The notes under the pieces are model-generated. The model was given only the letters and a program-made list of their open reading frames with translations. It searched no databases and was not told the origin of the DNA. The position numbers were made by a program, and so were the translations under genes. This document shows, piece after piece, positions 6,684 to 12,850 of a stretch of DNA of 51,610 bases. The DNA is from a virus. Numbering within the stretch: the first letter of the stretch is position 1; every line of letters begins with the position of its first letter. The stretch covers positions 1-51,610 of the IMG/VR virus record IMGVR_UViG_3300022744_000037. One strand, given 5' to 3'.

Positions 6684-7261
6684 ACTGTGCCTCCTGCTGT
6701 TTGTGCGTTTTCTCCCGGTGCTGCCTCGTGTGCTGTCAGCAATTCGATAAGATCGTCGGCTTGTTGTTCGCGGGCTGCGTCCGATGCAGACTCCCATGCT
6801 GCGGCCAATGCTGCGTGCCTTGCCGCTGCCCCTGCTGCTGCCCTTGCTGCGGCACATACTGCCCATGCTGTGTACCGCGCAGCCTCTGATGCCTCTGCAG
6901 ACTCCCATGCTGCGTGCCCTGCTGCCTCTGCTGCTGCCCTTGCTGACGCAAGTTCCTCATCAGTCGCTTGGCCGTGCGCGTGGCGTTCGGCTACGTCAAG
7001 TGCGTTGAGGCTGCGCTGGTCGGTCAGCAGGTGCTGGACGCGTCGTGCGTACTTCACAGCAAGCAGCCGCCACAGATTGTCGTGCTGCGGCTCGGCTTGG
7101 AGACACCAAAATGCGTCATCGAGGCTGTTGCTTTCGAGCACAGCCGCGAGGGGGAGAGGTTCGTCGTCAGCCTTTGTTTTGTTGAGCGACTTGAGTAACT
7201 TCGCCCAGCCGCTGGCGCAGGGGTTGTGCTCGCGGATTCGGTTGAGGGTTGTATAAATCAT
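6680..7261 (-). CDS. Phage protein with Ala-rich repeat tail
   Basis: 193 residues from the ATG at 7261, which overlaps the upstream stop (ATGA); in-frame codons further upstream are ignored. The N-terminal half (REHNPCASGWAKLL, KTKADDEPLPLAAVLESN, LDDAFWCLQA) is a conserved domain often seen in phage and prophage proteins. The C-terminal half is a run of degenerate Ala-rich units (AARAAAGAAARHAALAAAWE) that matches short G+C-rich DNA repeats. Function unknown. Confidence 0.75.
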   Translation of the reverse strand: MIYTTLNRIREHNPCASGWAKLLKSLNKTKADDEPLPLAAVLESNSLDDAFWCLQAEPQHDNLWRLLAVKYARRVQHLLTDQRSLNALDVAERHAHGQATDEELASARAAAEAAGHAAWESAEASEAARYTAWAVCAAARAAAGAAARHAALAAAWESASDAAREQQADDLIELLTAHEAAPGENAQTAGGTV

Positions 7262-7590
7262 TTGGTGACTCCTATTGCTTTGGCGATGGCTGCTTGGGCC
7301 TTTTCTGTCCACGGCTCAATCGGCTTCCCGTCAATCCGCACGCCCTTGAATTTCCGTGCACGCCCGGCCATGATCGCGGTGGCTCTTGTCTTAACCCAAG
7401 ACAATCCGAGTGATCCGCGAAAGTACCAGCGACCGCTGTCATGGGGGATGCACTGAACCTCAGTCACCGGCTCGCCATTCATCCACACTAGGTAGTGCTG
7501 GTAGGCTATGCGCTGAATCGTCGCCAGCTTTCCATCTTGCAGCTTTTCGATACGATGATTTGGCATCTGAAGGCAACGTGGAATGCTCAT
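7258..7590 (-). CDS. Conserved phage protein of unknown function
   Basis: 110 residues, beta-rich: QHYLVWMNGEPVTEVQCI then GRWYFRGSLGLSWVKTRA. Start and stop overlap neighbours by ATGA. No named domain. Confidence 0.65.
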   Translation of the reverse strand: MSIPRCLQMPNHRIEKLQDGKLATIQRIAYQHYLVWMNGEPVTEVQCIPHDSGRWYFRGSLGLSWVKTRATAIMAGRARKFKGVRIDGKPIEPWTEKAQAAIAKAIGVTK

Positions 7591-8000
7591 GCTGCACCTC
7601 CACTCACATACTCACGCAGCGGCTTTGTCAGCGCGTCGAATGCGGCTCGGGCGTCGGCTTCGGTGAGCCATATGAGGCCGTTGTGGAGGGCGTGTCGATT
7701 TTCTTCGCCACCAAACCAAGTAGTGATCCTAGAACCACCAAACGAACTAAGCGACCAATACTTTGAGCCGTTAGCCGGAGCCACTTTCTCAGGAGCTGGC
7801 ACTTCGATGCCGTTGATTGTCACGGTGTCGGGAGCGACTCGGTAGCGTTCTGGTTTGAACTCTCCCCGCGCAATCTCATGCAAAAGTGCGCGACCTTGGC
7901 ACTGCACGGCCCATTCACCATCTCCGTTTTGCCACTGAATCTGCTTGCCTGCGGCGATACCCAATAAAACGTGGGCGTAGGGGTTGGGTTTGTTACTCAT
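7587..8000 (-). CDS. Conserved phage protein, first gene of the 8000-5385 operon
   Basis: 137 residues from MSNKPNPYAHVLLGIAAGKQ. An in-frame extension to 8126 is rejected because it would cross the promoter and the leader. The opening (IQWQNGDGEWAVQCQGRALL, then ERYRVAPDTVTINGIEVPAP) belongs to a frequent small phage protein type with a conserved W-x-x-Q core; the role is unknown. The ribosome site is AAGGAAGTCC within the shared leader, and a promoter lies about 100 bp upstream. Confidence 0.75.
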   Translation of the reverse strand: MSNKPNPYAHVLLGIAAGKQIQWQNGDGEWAVQCQGRALLHEIARGEFKPERYRVAPDTVTINGIEVPAPEKVAPANGSKYWSLSSFGGSRITTWFGGEENRHALHNGLIWLTEADARAAFDALTKPLREYVSGGAA

Positions 8001-8030
8001 GGTGGACTTCCTTACTACTTTGTTAGGGTG

Positions 8031-8049
8031 TCCCCGGTTTGGCCGGGGA
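8031..8049. repeat. Leader hairpin of the 8000 operon
   Basis: TCCCCGG and CCGGGGA form a 7-bp stem with a 5-nt loop between the promoter at 8098 and the start at 8000. It could stabilise the mRNA 5' end or attenuate transcription; no T-tract. Confidence 0.5.
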
Positions 8050-8097
8050 GCGAGGGAGTTGGTAGTCCCTAACGAAACACTACTCAACTGAATACAT

Positions 8098-8126
8098 ATT
8101 ATGCCACAAATAGTATCGTTTGTCAA
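8098..8126 (-). promoter_or_regulatory. Sigma70-type promoter for the 8000-5385 operon
   Basis: On the minus strand, TTGACA (8121-8126), a 17-bp spacer and CATAAT (8098-8103). Short CTAAC motifs lie upstream and in the leader. Confidence 0.8.
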
Positions 8127-8162
8127 GTGGTTAGTGGGTGTGTTAGGTGGTCTCGGATGCAG

Positions 8163-8465
8163 TCATAGTGGCCACTCCACCAAGGGTGCCACGCGTGCGA
8201 GGCGGACCGTGTTCATGAAGTCCCGCGCTATGGTGGGCAGCGCCCACATTGGTGGGTTCCAGTTGAGGCCGGTGCCCTCGTCGGATGCTCCCTTCCCGTC
8301 CCCTGTACAGATCAGGTGCCCGTTGTCGTCGTACTCCCTGCGGTGGTAATGAGGTGTTGGTAGAGCCTGTGGCTCGAGGCACTCCCGCCACTTTGAAGGG
8401 CTGTCTGCGTCGCATGGTTTGTACGGGCTGGCGTCCAGTAGGTACGTGATCTCGTAGTCGTCCAT
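8163..8465 (-). CDS. DFxxTxxLxxLRPL-family protein, member E
   Basis: 100 residues, MDDYEITYLLDASPYKP start. It has a short Gly-rich stretch, TGDGKGASDEGTG, and the family-type end ARDFMNTVRLARVAPLVEWP, in which LRPL is changed to VAPL. No hexanucleotide tract. It lies 3 bp downstream of member F, forming the third tandem pair. Function unknown. Confidence 0.65.
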   Translation of the reverse strand: MDDYEITYLLDASPYKPCDADSPSKWRECLEPQALPTPHYHRREYDDNGHLICTGDGKGASDEGTGLNWNPPMWALPTIARDFMNTVRLARVAPLVEWPL

Positions 8466-8468
8466 GTG

Positions 8469-8891
8469 TCACCTCTCAATCAGTGGGCGCAGCCGCGCCA
8501 GTAGGATGGTGGTGGAAAAGTCCCGGTCGATGGACCTCACGAGTCCTCGTGTCATCGGCTGCGCCCTAGGTGTTTGGTTGCGTGCTAGGCTTTTCATGAA
8601 CGCCCAACTGCCTTTACCCGTCCCATCGCCAGCGGCTACTTTGTGGTGGCGCCCCGCGTTGGTTGTGTAAACGGACCCACTCCCGTCCTCACGCGCTCCC
8701 GTGGTGAAGCGGTACTCCTCATCCGGCCCGTCCCCGTTATGCATCCCTTGGTTCGTGAAACTACTGCGTACCCTCCAGTCGTCCATGTTTGTCAGTGGGT
8801 CGAGTATGCTGTCGTTGAACCCCGCCGCCTGTGTAGCTGGCAGGTTTTGCCTCATCATCGCTTGAAGTTTCGATGTCAGTGTTGTGTTCAT
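8469..8891 (-). CDS. DFxxTxxLxxLRPL-family protein, member F
   Basis: 140 residues from MNTTLTSKLQAMMRQNLP; the ATG overlaps the stop of the upstream HTH gene (ATGA), so upstream in-frame codons are rejected. The middle is Gly-rich (NGDGPDEEYRF, AAGDGTGKGSW), and MDDWRVRSSF resembles the start of member E. The end is SIDRDFSTTILLARLRPLIE. It is the longest member and lacks the Gly-X repeat, so it may show the ancestral domain. Confidence 0.65.
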   Translation of the reverse strand: MNTTLTSKLQAMMRQNLPATQAAGFNDSILDPLTNMDDWRVRSSFTNQGMHNGDGPDEEYRFTTGAREDGSGSVYTTNAGRHHKVAAGDGTGKGSWAFMKSLARNQTPRAQPMTRGLVRSIDRDFSTTILLARLRPLIER

Positions 8892-10354
8892 TCTTCCTCC
8901 GTGTACCGAGTGTGCTTGAAGTGCCAACCTGATGGGTGGGTCTTGCCGTCGTTCATCGAGTTGCGGGGGTTCCCAGCTCTGCCTCGCCCTGACGTGAGCC
9001 GCCCCTCACTTGTCCGGTAGGCGTTCGCCGCCCGTTCCACCTGATCGCGCATGTTGGGTATGTACTTGTCGAGCTGATCTTCTGTCCAACCTCTGTACCG
9101 CGTCCCGTCTGCACTCCTGTCCCCGATCAGCGCCAGTCCATCAGCGCCAACCATGAGCTGAAGCCTCTCAAACATAACGACTGGCATCTTCATCGCCGTC
9201 GCTTCCCCGCCGGACAGCAACAGTCTAGGCAACCGCGCTCCTGTGTCTAAGTACCCCGCCGCGCCCCACAAGGTATCGTTCATTACTCGTGACTCGCTGT
9301 GTGCTCGCCGCACATAGGTCAGTGCCAGTTTGAAGTCCGTCCCAAACTTCGTGGTCGTGATGCCGCCGAACCCCAGGGCTCGAGCCCACGACTCCATTCG
9401 TTCCAAGGTTAGGTCCCGAACCACGGTTGGTGCTCTAGTGGCTTGCGGTTTGAGCGCGTCCGTTCGGGTGGTGCTACCGCGAGGGTCAACCTTCGCCGCC
9501 AGCCCCGTTCCCCGCAGTGTGTTGTCCCCGAACCAAGTCTTACCAGCCTCCCAAGCGAGGAGTAGGTTCTCCGACACACCTACGGCCTTTGCTACCTCGC
9601 TCTCTGGTAGTCCACGCACTTTACGTTCGTCGCGCAGGATGTGTATTAAGTCAAACAATGGAAGTGCCACCAGTGGAACCCCGGCGGGCGCCAGCACGCG
9701 CGGCCTTGCAGTCACTGAGGGGGGTAGCTCCGGTATCTGCGGCGAGGACAACATAACCGGCTCGATAGCTTGTCCCTTGAAGTCGTCCGCGCTCGTTTCG
9801 TCGAAGTCGGGCGGATCAAACAAGTTCACGTCGTTGCTGACGTTTACGTCTTTAGTTTCGAGCGTCACCCCACCTCCCCGCCGATCGTAAACGCCCGACG
9901 CCAGTAACTGCCCTAGCCTGTCCAGTTGCCCCAGCTTTAAGTGTTGCGCTAGGCGGTCGCCGTAGTACCGTTCGAGGTGTCGAACAGAACACCCAATCAG
10001 GGGTGCTAGTTCCGATTGTGGGAGACTTAGTTCGTCGAGTAGTGGTTTCAGTTCGTTGAAAATTTTGAAGCTCGACAACCCGTTCAAAGGCCACCGGAAC
10101 GACACTCCACCACGACCCACGCGGTACGCTAACGCGTTCACCTTGTTAGCTGGTGCCATTGCTGCGGCGGATTCTCCCTCCCTCCAGCGCCTGAAAGTTG
10201 CATATGAAACCCCGAACCGTTCGAGGTAGGCCCCACTCGTTCGAGCATGGGCGAGGTTCTTTTGACCCAGGGTTGCGGTGACACCACGTCGAAGGTAGGA
10301 CATGATGGTCAGGGGGTTTGAAGGGCGGGGAGGTAAAGTCACTTTGCAATTCAT
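8888..10354 (-). CDS. Large HTH-containing putative regulator
   Basis: 488 residues from the ATG at 10354 (MNCKVTLPPRPSNPL); an alternative ATG is at 10303. At least one XRE/Cro-like helix-turn-helix is visible, LPESEVAKAVGVSENLLLAW, and two earlier segments look helix-turn-helix-like (ERFGVSYATFRRWREGES; LSLPQSELAPLIGCSVRHLE). The C-terminal half shows no motif I can name. It is the first gene of the leftward block and is coupled to members F and E. A transcriptional regulator is the likely role; repressor or activator cannot be told from the sequence. Confidence 0.65.
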   Translation of the reverse strand: MNCKVTLPPRPSNPLTIMSYLRRGVTATLGQKNLAHARTSGAYLERFGVSYATFRRWREGESAAAMAPANKVNALAYRVGRGGVSFRWPLNGLSSFKIFNELKPLLDELSLPQSELAPLIGCSVRHLERYYGDRLAQHLKLGQLDRLGQLLASGVYDRRGGGVTLETKDVNVSNDVNLFDPPDFDETSADDFKGQAIEPVMLSSPQIPELPPSVTARPRVLAPAGVPLVALPLFDLIHILRDERKVRGLPESEVAKAVGVSENLLLAWEAGKTWFGDNTLRGTGLAAKVDPRGSTTRTDALKPQATRAPTVVRDLTLERMESWARALGFGGITTTKFGTDFKLALTYVRRAHSESRVMNDTLWGAAGYLDTGARLPRLLLSGGEATAMKMPVVMFERLQLMVGADGLALIGDRSADGTRYRGWTEDQLDKYIPNMRDQVERAANAYRTSEGRLTSGRGRAGNPRNSMNDGKTHPSGWHFKHTRYTEEE

Positions 10355-10408
10355 TTGTTGCGACCTGTAGTGATTGAGGGTGTTTTGAGGATTTCGAGGT
10401 GTTGGTGG

Positions 10409-10417
10409 ATTATGCCA
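10409..10417 (-). promoter_or_regulatory. Possible extended -10 for the HTH gene
   Basis: Minus strand TGGCATAAT, an extended -10, about 55 nt before the ATG at 10354. No good -35 is seen at the right distance. Confidence 0.3.
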
Positions 10418-10527
10418 TAACCGCAAGTGATCCTGGCCAGTGACAAGCCACTTTACAGTTTGGGGCCCGAGGCAGGGCAAAAATACAAATCAAACAATAC
10501 ATACAGAGTTTTTGTTATAGCTCATCT

Positions 10528-10616
10528 AAAAAAAATTCGCATTCCTGGCGGTTTGTAAGATTTAACCCACGAAATGGGCTGGAAGCCCATTTATACAAAC
10601 CGCCAGGAATGCGAAT
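10528..10616 (-). terminator. Nested 23-bp inverted repeat with T8 tail
   Basis: The arms at 10535-10557 and 10594-10616 are perfect 23-bp inverses. The 36-nt loop holds a second perfect hairpin, AAATGGGCT-GGA-AGCCCATTT (10572-10592). On the minus strand the outer stem is followed by eight T (10528-10535). As RNA it would be a very strong leftward terminator; as DNA it could extrude a cruciform. The arms are much longer than those of ordinary terminators. Confidence 0.7.
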
Positions 10617-10838
10617 AAAATGCTATATCGACTATCACAACTGTTTGGGCTGTATATTTGTATAAATTAGTTAAAAAGAAAGAAGAAAGAAGAAAAGGGC
10701 TGGCTCTGGCTCCCCCGGCAGGCTGGCGCCTACCGTCCCTTGGTGTACCGTGCGATTGCAGTCATGACTAGAATGCGAACTTTTCTGGGTGCGGCTATCA
10801 CGAAAATCAGCTTGTATAAATAAACCCAGTTTACATTT

Positions 10839-10856
10839 GAGGGCGCCGGCGCCCTC
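10839..10856. repeat. 18-bp perfect palindrome
   Basis: GAGGGCGCCGGCGCCCTC, all G/C apart from its ends, in non-coding DNA. A protein-binding site or the stem of an RNA hairpin. Confidence 0.6.
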
Positions 10857-10934
10857 CCTTGTGGTTAGGACATTCTGACGGGGCTGTTAGCATGTCGCCC
10901 ACTGAACCCCCCATGCTGACCTCGAACGCAAAAA

Positions 10935-10951
10935 GCCCGCGCTAGGCGGGC
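10935..10951 (-). terminator. Intrinsic terminator, second of a tandem pair
   Basis: Stem GCCCGC/GCGGGC with a 5-nt loop; on the minus strand it is followed by TTTTT. It backs up the terminator at 10967-10984. Confidence 0.7.
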
Positions 10952-10966
10952 CCCCCCAAAAAGAAA

Positions 10967-10984
10967 ACCCGCCTAGCGGCGGGT
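10967..10984 (-). terminator. Intrinsic terminator downstream of the 11074-11889 gene
   Basis: Stem ACCCGCC/GGCGGGT with a 4-nt loop; on the minus strand it is followed by TTTCTTTTT. Its loop and stem are nearly the inverse of the 10935-10951 hairpin, so the two could also pair with each other. Confidence 0.7.
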
Positions 10985-11073
10985 CGGTGTTACTGGATGT
11001 ATGCCTTTTTGTAGGCCACCCGTGGCGGGTGCCCTAGGCGCCTAAGCGCAAGGTAGATCTGCCAGTTATACAT

Positions 11074-11889
11074 TTAAGCCACCTTACGGGTACGCTTGGC
11101 TTTCGCCATGGCCTCTGCCACGGCCCCGCCAGCGGCGGCGCTGGCAGTCTCTAGTTGGCTGGCGCGGGCCACCACCTCGGCATCAGGAATCATCCGCAGA
11201 ACTTGCGCCCAATTCTTGTCCAGGAACATTTCCACGGCAGCCAAGTCGGCAACATCCATGCTCTTGATCTTTTCGTTGATCCGGGCCAACACGCCCTTGG
11301 ATACTTCCTTAGCCTCTTTCACCTTTGCGCTCTCGGCATCCTTTGCGATCTTGGCAAGTGCGCGCCGGGCCTGCTCATGAGCCTTAGTGGCCTCCTTGAG
11401 CGCTTCGGCATCGGCATCGGCAGCCGTGATGACCTTCGCAGCCTCAGCCAGCGCGGAGCGCAACTCTGATTCGGGCTTACCCTCCATCGGGTTGACGCGC
11501 TGTTCGGCCTTCTTAACTGCGGCTTCGCTGGTGGCCTTAGGCTTGCTGGGGATCGTGAAGTCAAAACCTTGCTCCTCCACGTAAGCCTTGAGGCGCTTGA
11601 TCATGCGGCCCCACCACACGTTAGCGGCGTCGTCGGTGGCCTTCGGGTACTTGCCCCGGTACACGTCGGAAATAGCGGTCTTGCGGACGGTCTCCCACGT
11701 CTCGAACGTGGGGGCATCACCGATGGCGCGCATCAGCTTATGGAGCGACAAATCAGCATCCGTGTCGGCCTTGAACCATTGGGCGATGGCGGCGACAGAT
11801 TCGCTCACGACCTTGGAATCCACGACAGGCGCGGCGGGCGCGGCGGTCACGACGCCAGCGAAAGAGGCGAGAACTTGAGACTTAGACAT
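11074..11889 (-). CDS. Helical, Ala/Lys-rich protein of unknown function
   Basis: 271 residues from the ATG at 11889, 6 nt after AAGGA; a TTG two codons upstream is not needed. The N-terminal domain (about 30-110: SVAAIAQWFKADTDADLSLH, ETWETVRKTAISDVYRGKYP, WWGRMIKRLKAYVEEQGFDF) looks folded. The rest is long charged Ala-rich helix, probably coiled coil (about 120-215), ending in a basic tail, AKAKRTRKVA. It has its own promoter and tandem terminators, so it is a monocistronic leftward unit beside the packaging genes. A DNA-binding or nucleoid-like role fits the basic tail but is only a guess. Confidence 0.7.
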   Translation of the reverse strand: MSKSQVLASFAGVVTAAPAAPVVDSKVVSESVAAIAQWFKADTDADLSLHKLMRAIGDAPTFETWETVRKTAISDVYRGKYPKATDDAANVWWGRMIKRLKAYVEEQGFDFTIPSKPKATSEAAVKKAEQRVNPMEGKPESELRSALAEAAKVITAADADAEALKEATKAHEQARRALAKIAKDAESAKVKEAKEVSKGVLARINEKIKSMDVADLAAVEMFLDKNWAQVLRMIPDAEVVARASQLETASAAAGGAVAEAMAKAKRTRKVA

Positions 11890-11939
11890 GATCAATCCTT
11901 TAGGTTACTTACTAACTAGACCATCTAGCTAGCGAACAA

Positions 11940-11968
11940 ATTAAACCATAAATCGGTTAGCATGTCAA
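11940..11968 (-). promoter_or_regulatory. Sigma70-type promoter for the 11074-11889 gene
   Basis: Minus strand TTGACA (11963-11968), a 17-bp spacer starting TGCTAACC, and TTTAAT (11940-11945). The leader is about 44 nt. Confidence 0.75.
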
Positions 11969-12026
11969 GACGCTCTGACAGGGATGTTAGTATGTCCTGC
12001 AGGGGGGGTTGCCACACGGCCATGCC

Positions 12027-12054
12027 GGGTGCCAAGGGTACGGGGGGCGGTGGG
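12027..12054 (+). other. G-quadruplex-type G-rich run upstream of terS
   Basis: Four runs of at least three G separated by 6, 3 and 4 nt, preceded by a run of seven G at 12002-12008. This pattern meets the usual G4 rule. It may be structural or part of a packaging site. Confidence 0.4.
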
Positions 12055-12121
12055 TCCAAAGGCCCAGGGGGGCTGGCGTCTCGTTAGGCATCACGTACAC
12101 ATAATCCCCTAATTTTCCTCG

Positions 12122-12134
12122 TGTAAACCAACTT
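12122..12134 (+). repeat. 13-bp direct repeat, copy 1
   Basis: TGTAAACCAACTT, repeated exactly at 12213-12225, 91 bp apart, upstream of terS. Possibly a TerS or regulator binding site. Confidence 0.5.
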
Positions 12135-12212
12135 AACACCCACCGGACCCAAAGCGTCACAAAACCCACTAATCCCCCCAACCAAAAATTTTCCAGACCC
12201 ACAAAAACACTA

Positions 12213-12225
12213 TGTAAACCAACTT
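12213..12225 (+). repeat. 13-bp direct repeat, copy 2
   Basis: Second copy of TGTAAACCAACTT, 17 bp before the -35 of the terS promoter. Confidence 0.5.
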
Positions 12226-12241
12226 GGCATCAGCCCTGGAG

Positions 12242-12270
12242 TTGACAACCACCTCCAAACACGCTAACAA
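12242..12270 (+). promoter_or_regulatory. Promoter of terS, predicting a leaderless mRNA
   Basis: TTGACA (12242-12247), a 17-bp spacer and TAACAA (12265-12270), the -10 lying in GCTAACAA. Seven bases separate the -10 from ATG 12278, so +1 should fall on or next to the start codon. No Shine-Dalgarno precedes the ATG. Confidence 0.6.
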
Positions 12271-12277
12271 TCACACT

Positions 12278-12850
12278 ATGAACGTCTCATCTGCTCTCAG
12301 GCTGGTACACACCGACCCCCGACTGGTTTTCGAGCTGGCTGCAAGGGTGGAGCCACCTGAGGTCATCGCACGCAACTACGACCTGGACCCCCAGACGCTC
12401 CTGGAGCTGATGGAGGTGCCCAACATCAAGCGACTCATCAGGGACAAACGCAAGGAACTGGATGAGAACGGGTTTGTCTTGGCGACCAAGGCCAAGCTGA
12501 TGTTCGAGGACCTCCTGGCCGACGTATACAAGAAAGCCAAGGGAGAGGGGACCAGCCTGTCGGCTGTGTTGGATGCGGCGAAGTTCATGCGCACCGTGGC
12601 GGGGATGGATAAGCCCTCCATGGGGGACTCAACGGCCGAGAAATTCGGCATTTCTATCACCATCAATGCCAATGGTGCCCCCGCCACGGTGACGATCGGA
12701 CAAGCCAACCCGAACAACGCAGCCCCGGTGATCGACGTGCCGACGTTCGAGCGCAAGGAGGAGGCCGACAGCATGGGGTTCGATGAGGCGTCCGTGCCAG
12801 TGTGGCTCCTGGGGCTGCGCACCCATTCCATGGACCTGCACTACGAATGA
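12278..12850 (+). CDS. terS: Putative terminase small subunit
   Basis: 190 residues from MNVSSALRLVHTDPRLVF. The first 75 residues form a helical DNA-binding-type region (ELAARVEPPEVIARNYDLDP, then LMEVPNIKRLIRDKRKELDE), as expected for DNA recognition by TerS. The large subunit follows with an ATGA overlap, which supports the call. The ATG is chosen because upstream in-frame TTG would lie inside the promoter; no ribosome site is visible. TerS binds the packaging site and hands DNA to TerL. Confidence 0.75.
   Translation: MNVSSALRLVHTDPRLVFELAARVEPPEVIARNYDLDPQTLLELMEVPNIKRLIRDKRKELDENGFVLATKAKLMFEDLLADVYKKAKGEGTSLSAVLDAAKFMRTVAGMDKPSMGDSTAEKFGISITINANGAPATVTIGQANPNNAAPVIDVPTFERKEEADSMGFDEASVPVWLLGLRTHSMDLHYE

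Larger units (their letters stand above)
10355..11073. other. 719-bp non-coding region between two leftward genes
   Basis: No convincing gene. From left to right it holds a possible extended -10, a nested 23-bp inverted repeat with T8, a purine-rich run (about 10671-10700), three copies of TTTGTATAAA-like sequence (10590 inverted, 10658, 10812), a perfect palindrome (10839-10856), a GTTAGCATGTC site near 10886 and two terminators. It could serve termination, an origin or an untranslated RNA. Confidence 0.6.
11890..12277. other. 388-bp divergent control region before terS
   Basis: Holds the leftward promoter (11940-11968), a CTGACAGGGATGTTAGTATGTC sequence resembling one near 10876, a G-rich tract (12002-12054), a 13-bp direct repeat and the rightward promoter of terS. 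No gene is seen. Its position beside the terminase genes makes it a candidate packaging site. Confidence 0.55.

Noticed and set aside
7587-8126. Longer version of the 8000 gene starting at 8126.
   Set aside because: It would start within the -35 of the promoter and span the leader hairpin; ATG 8000 has a good ribosome site.
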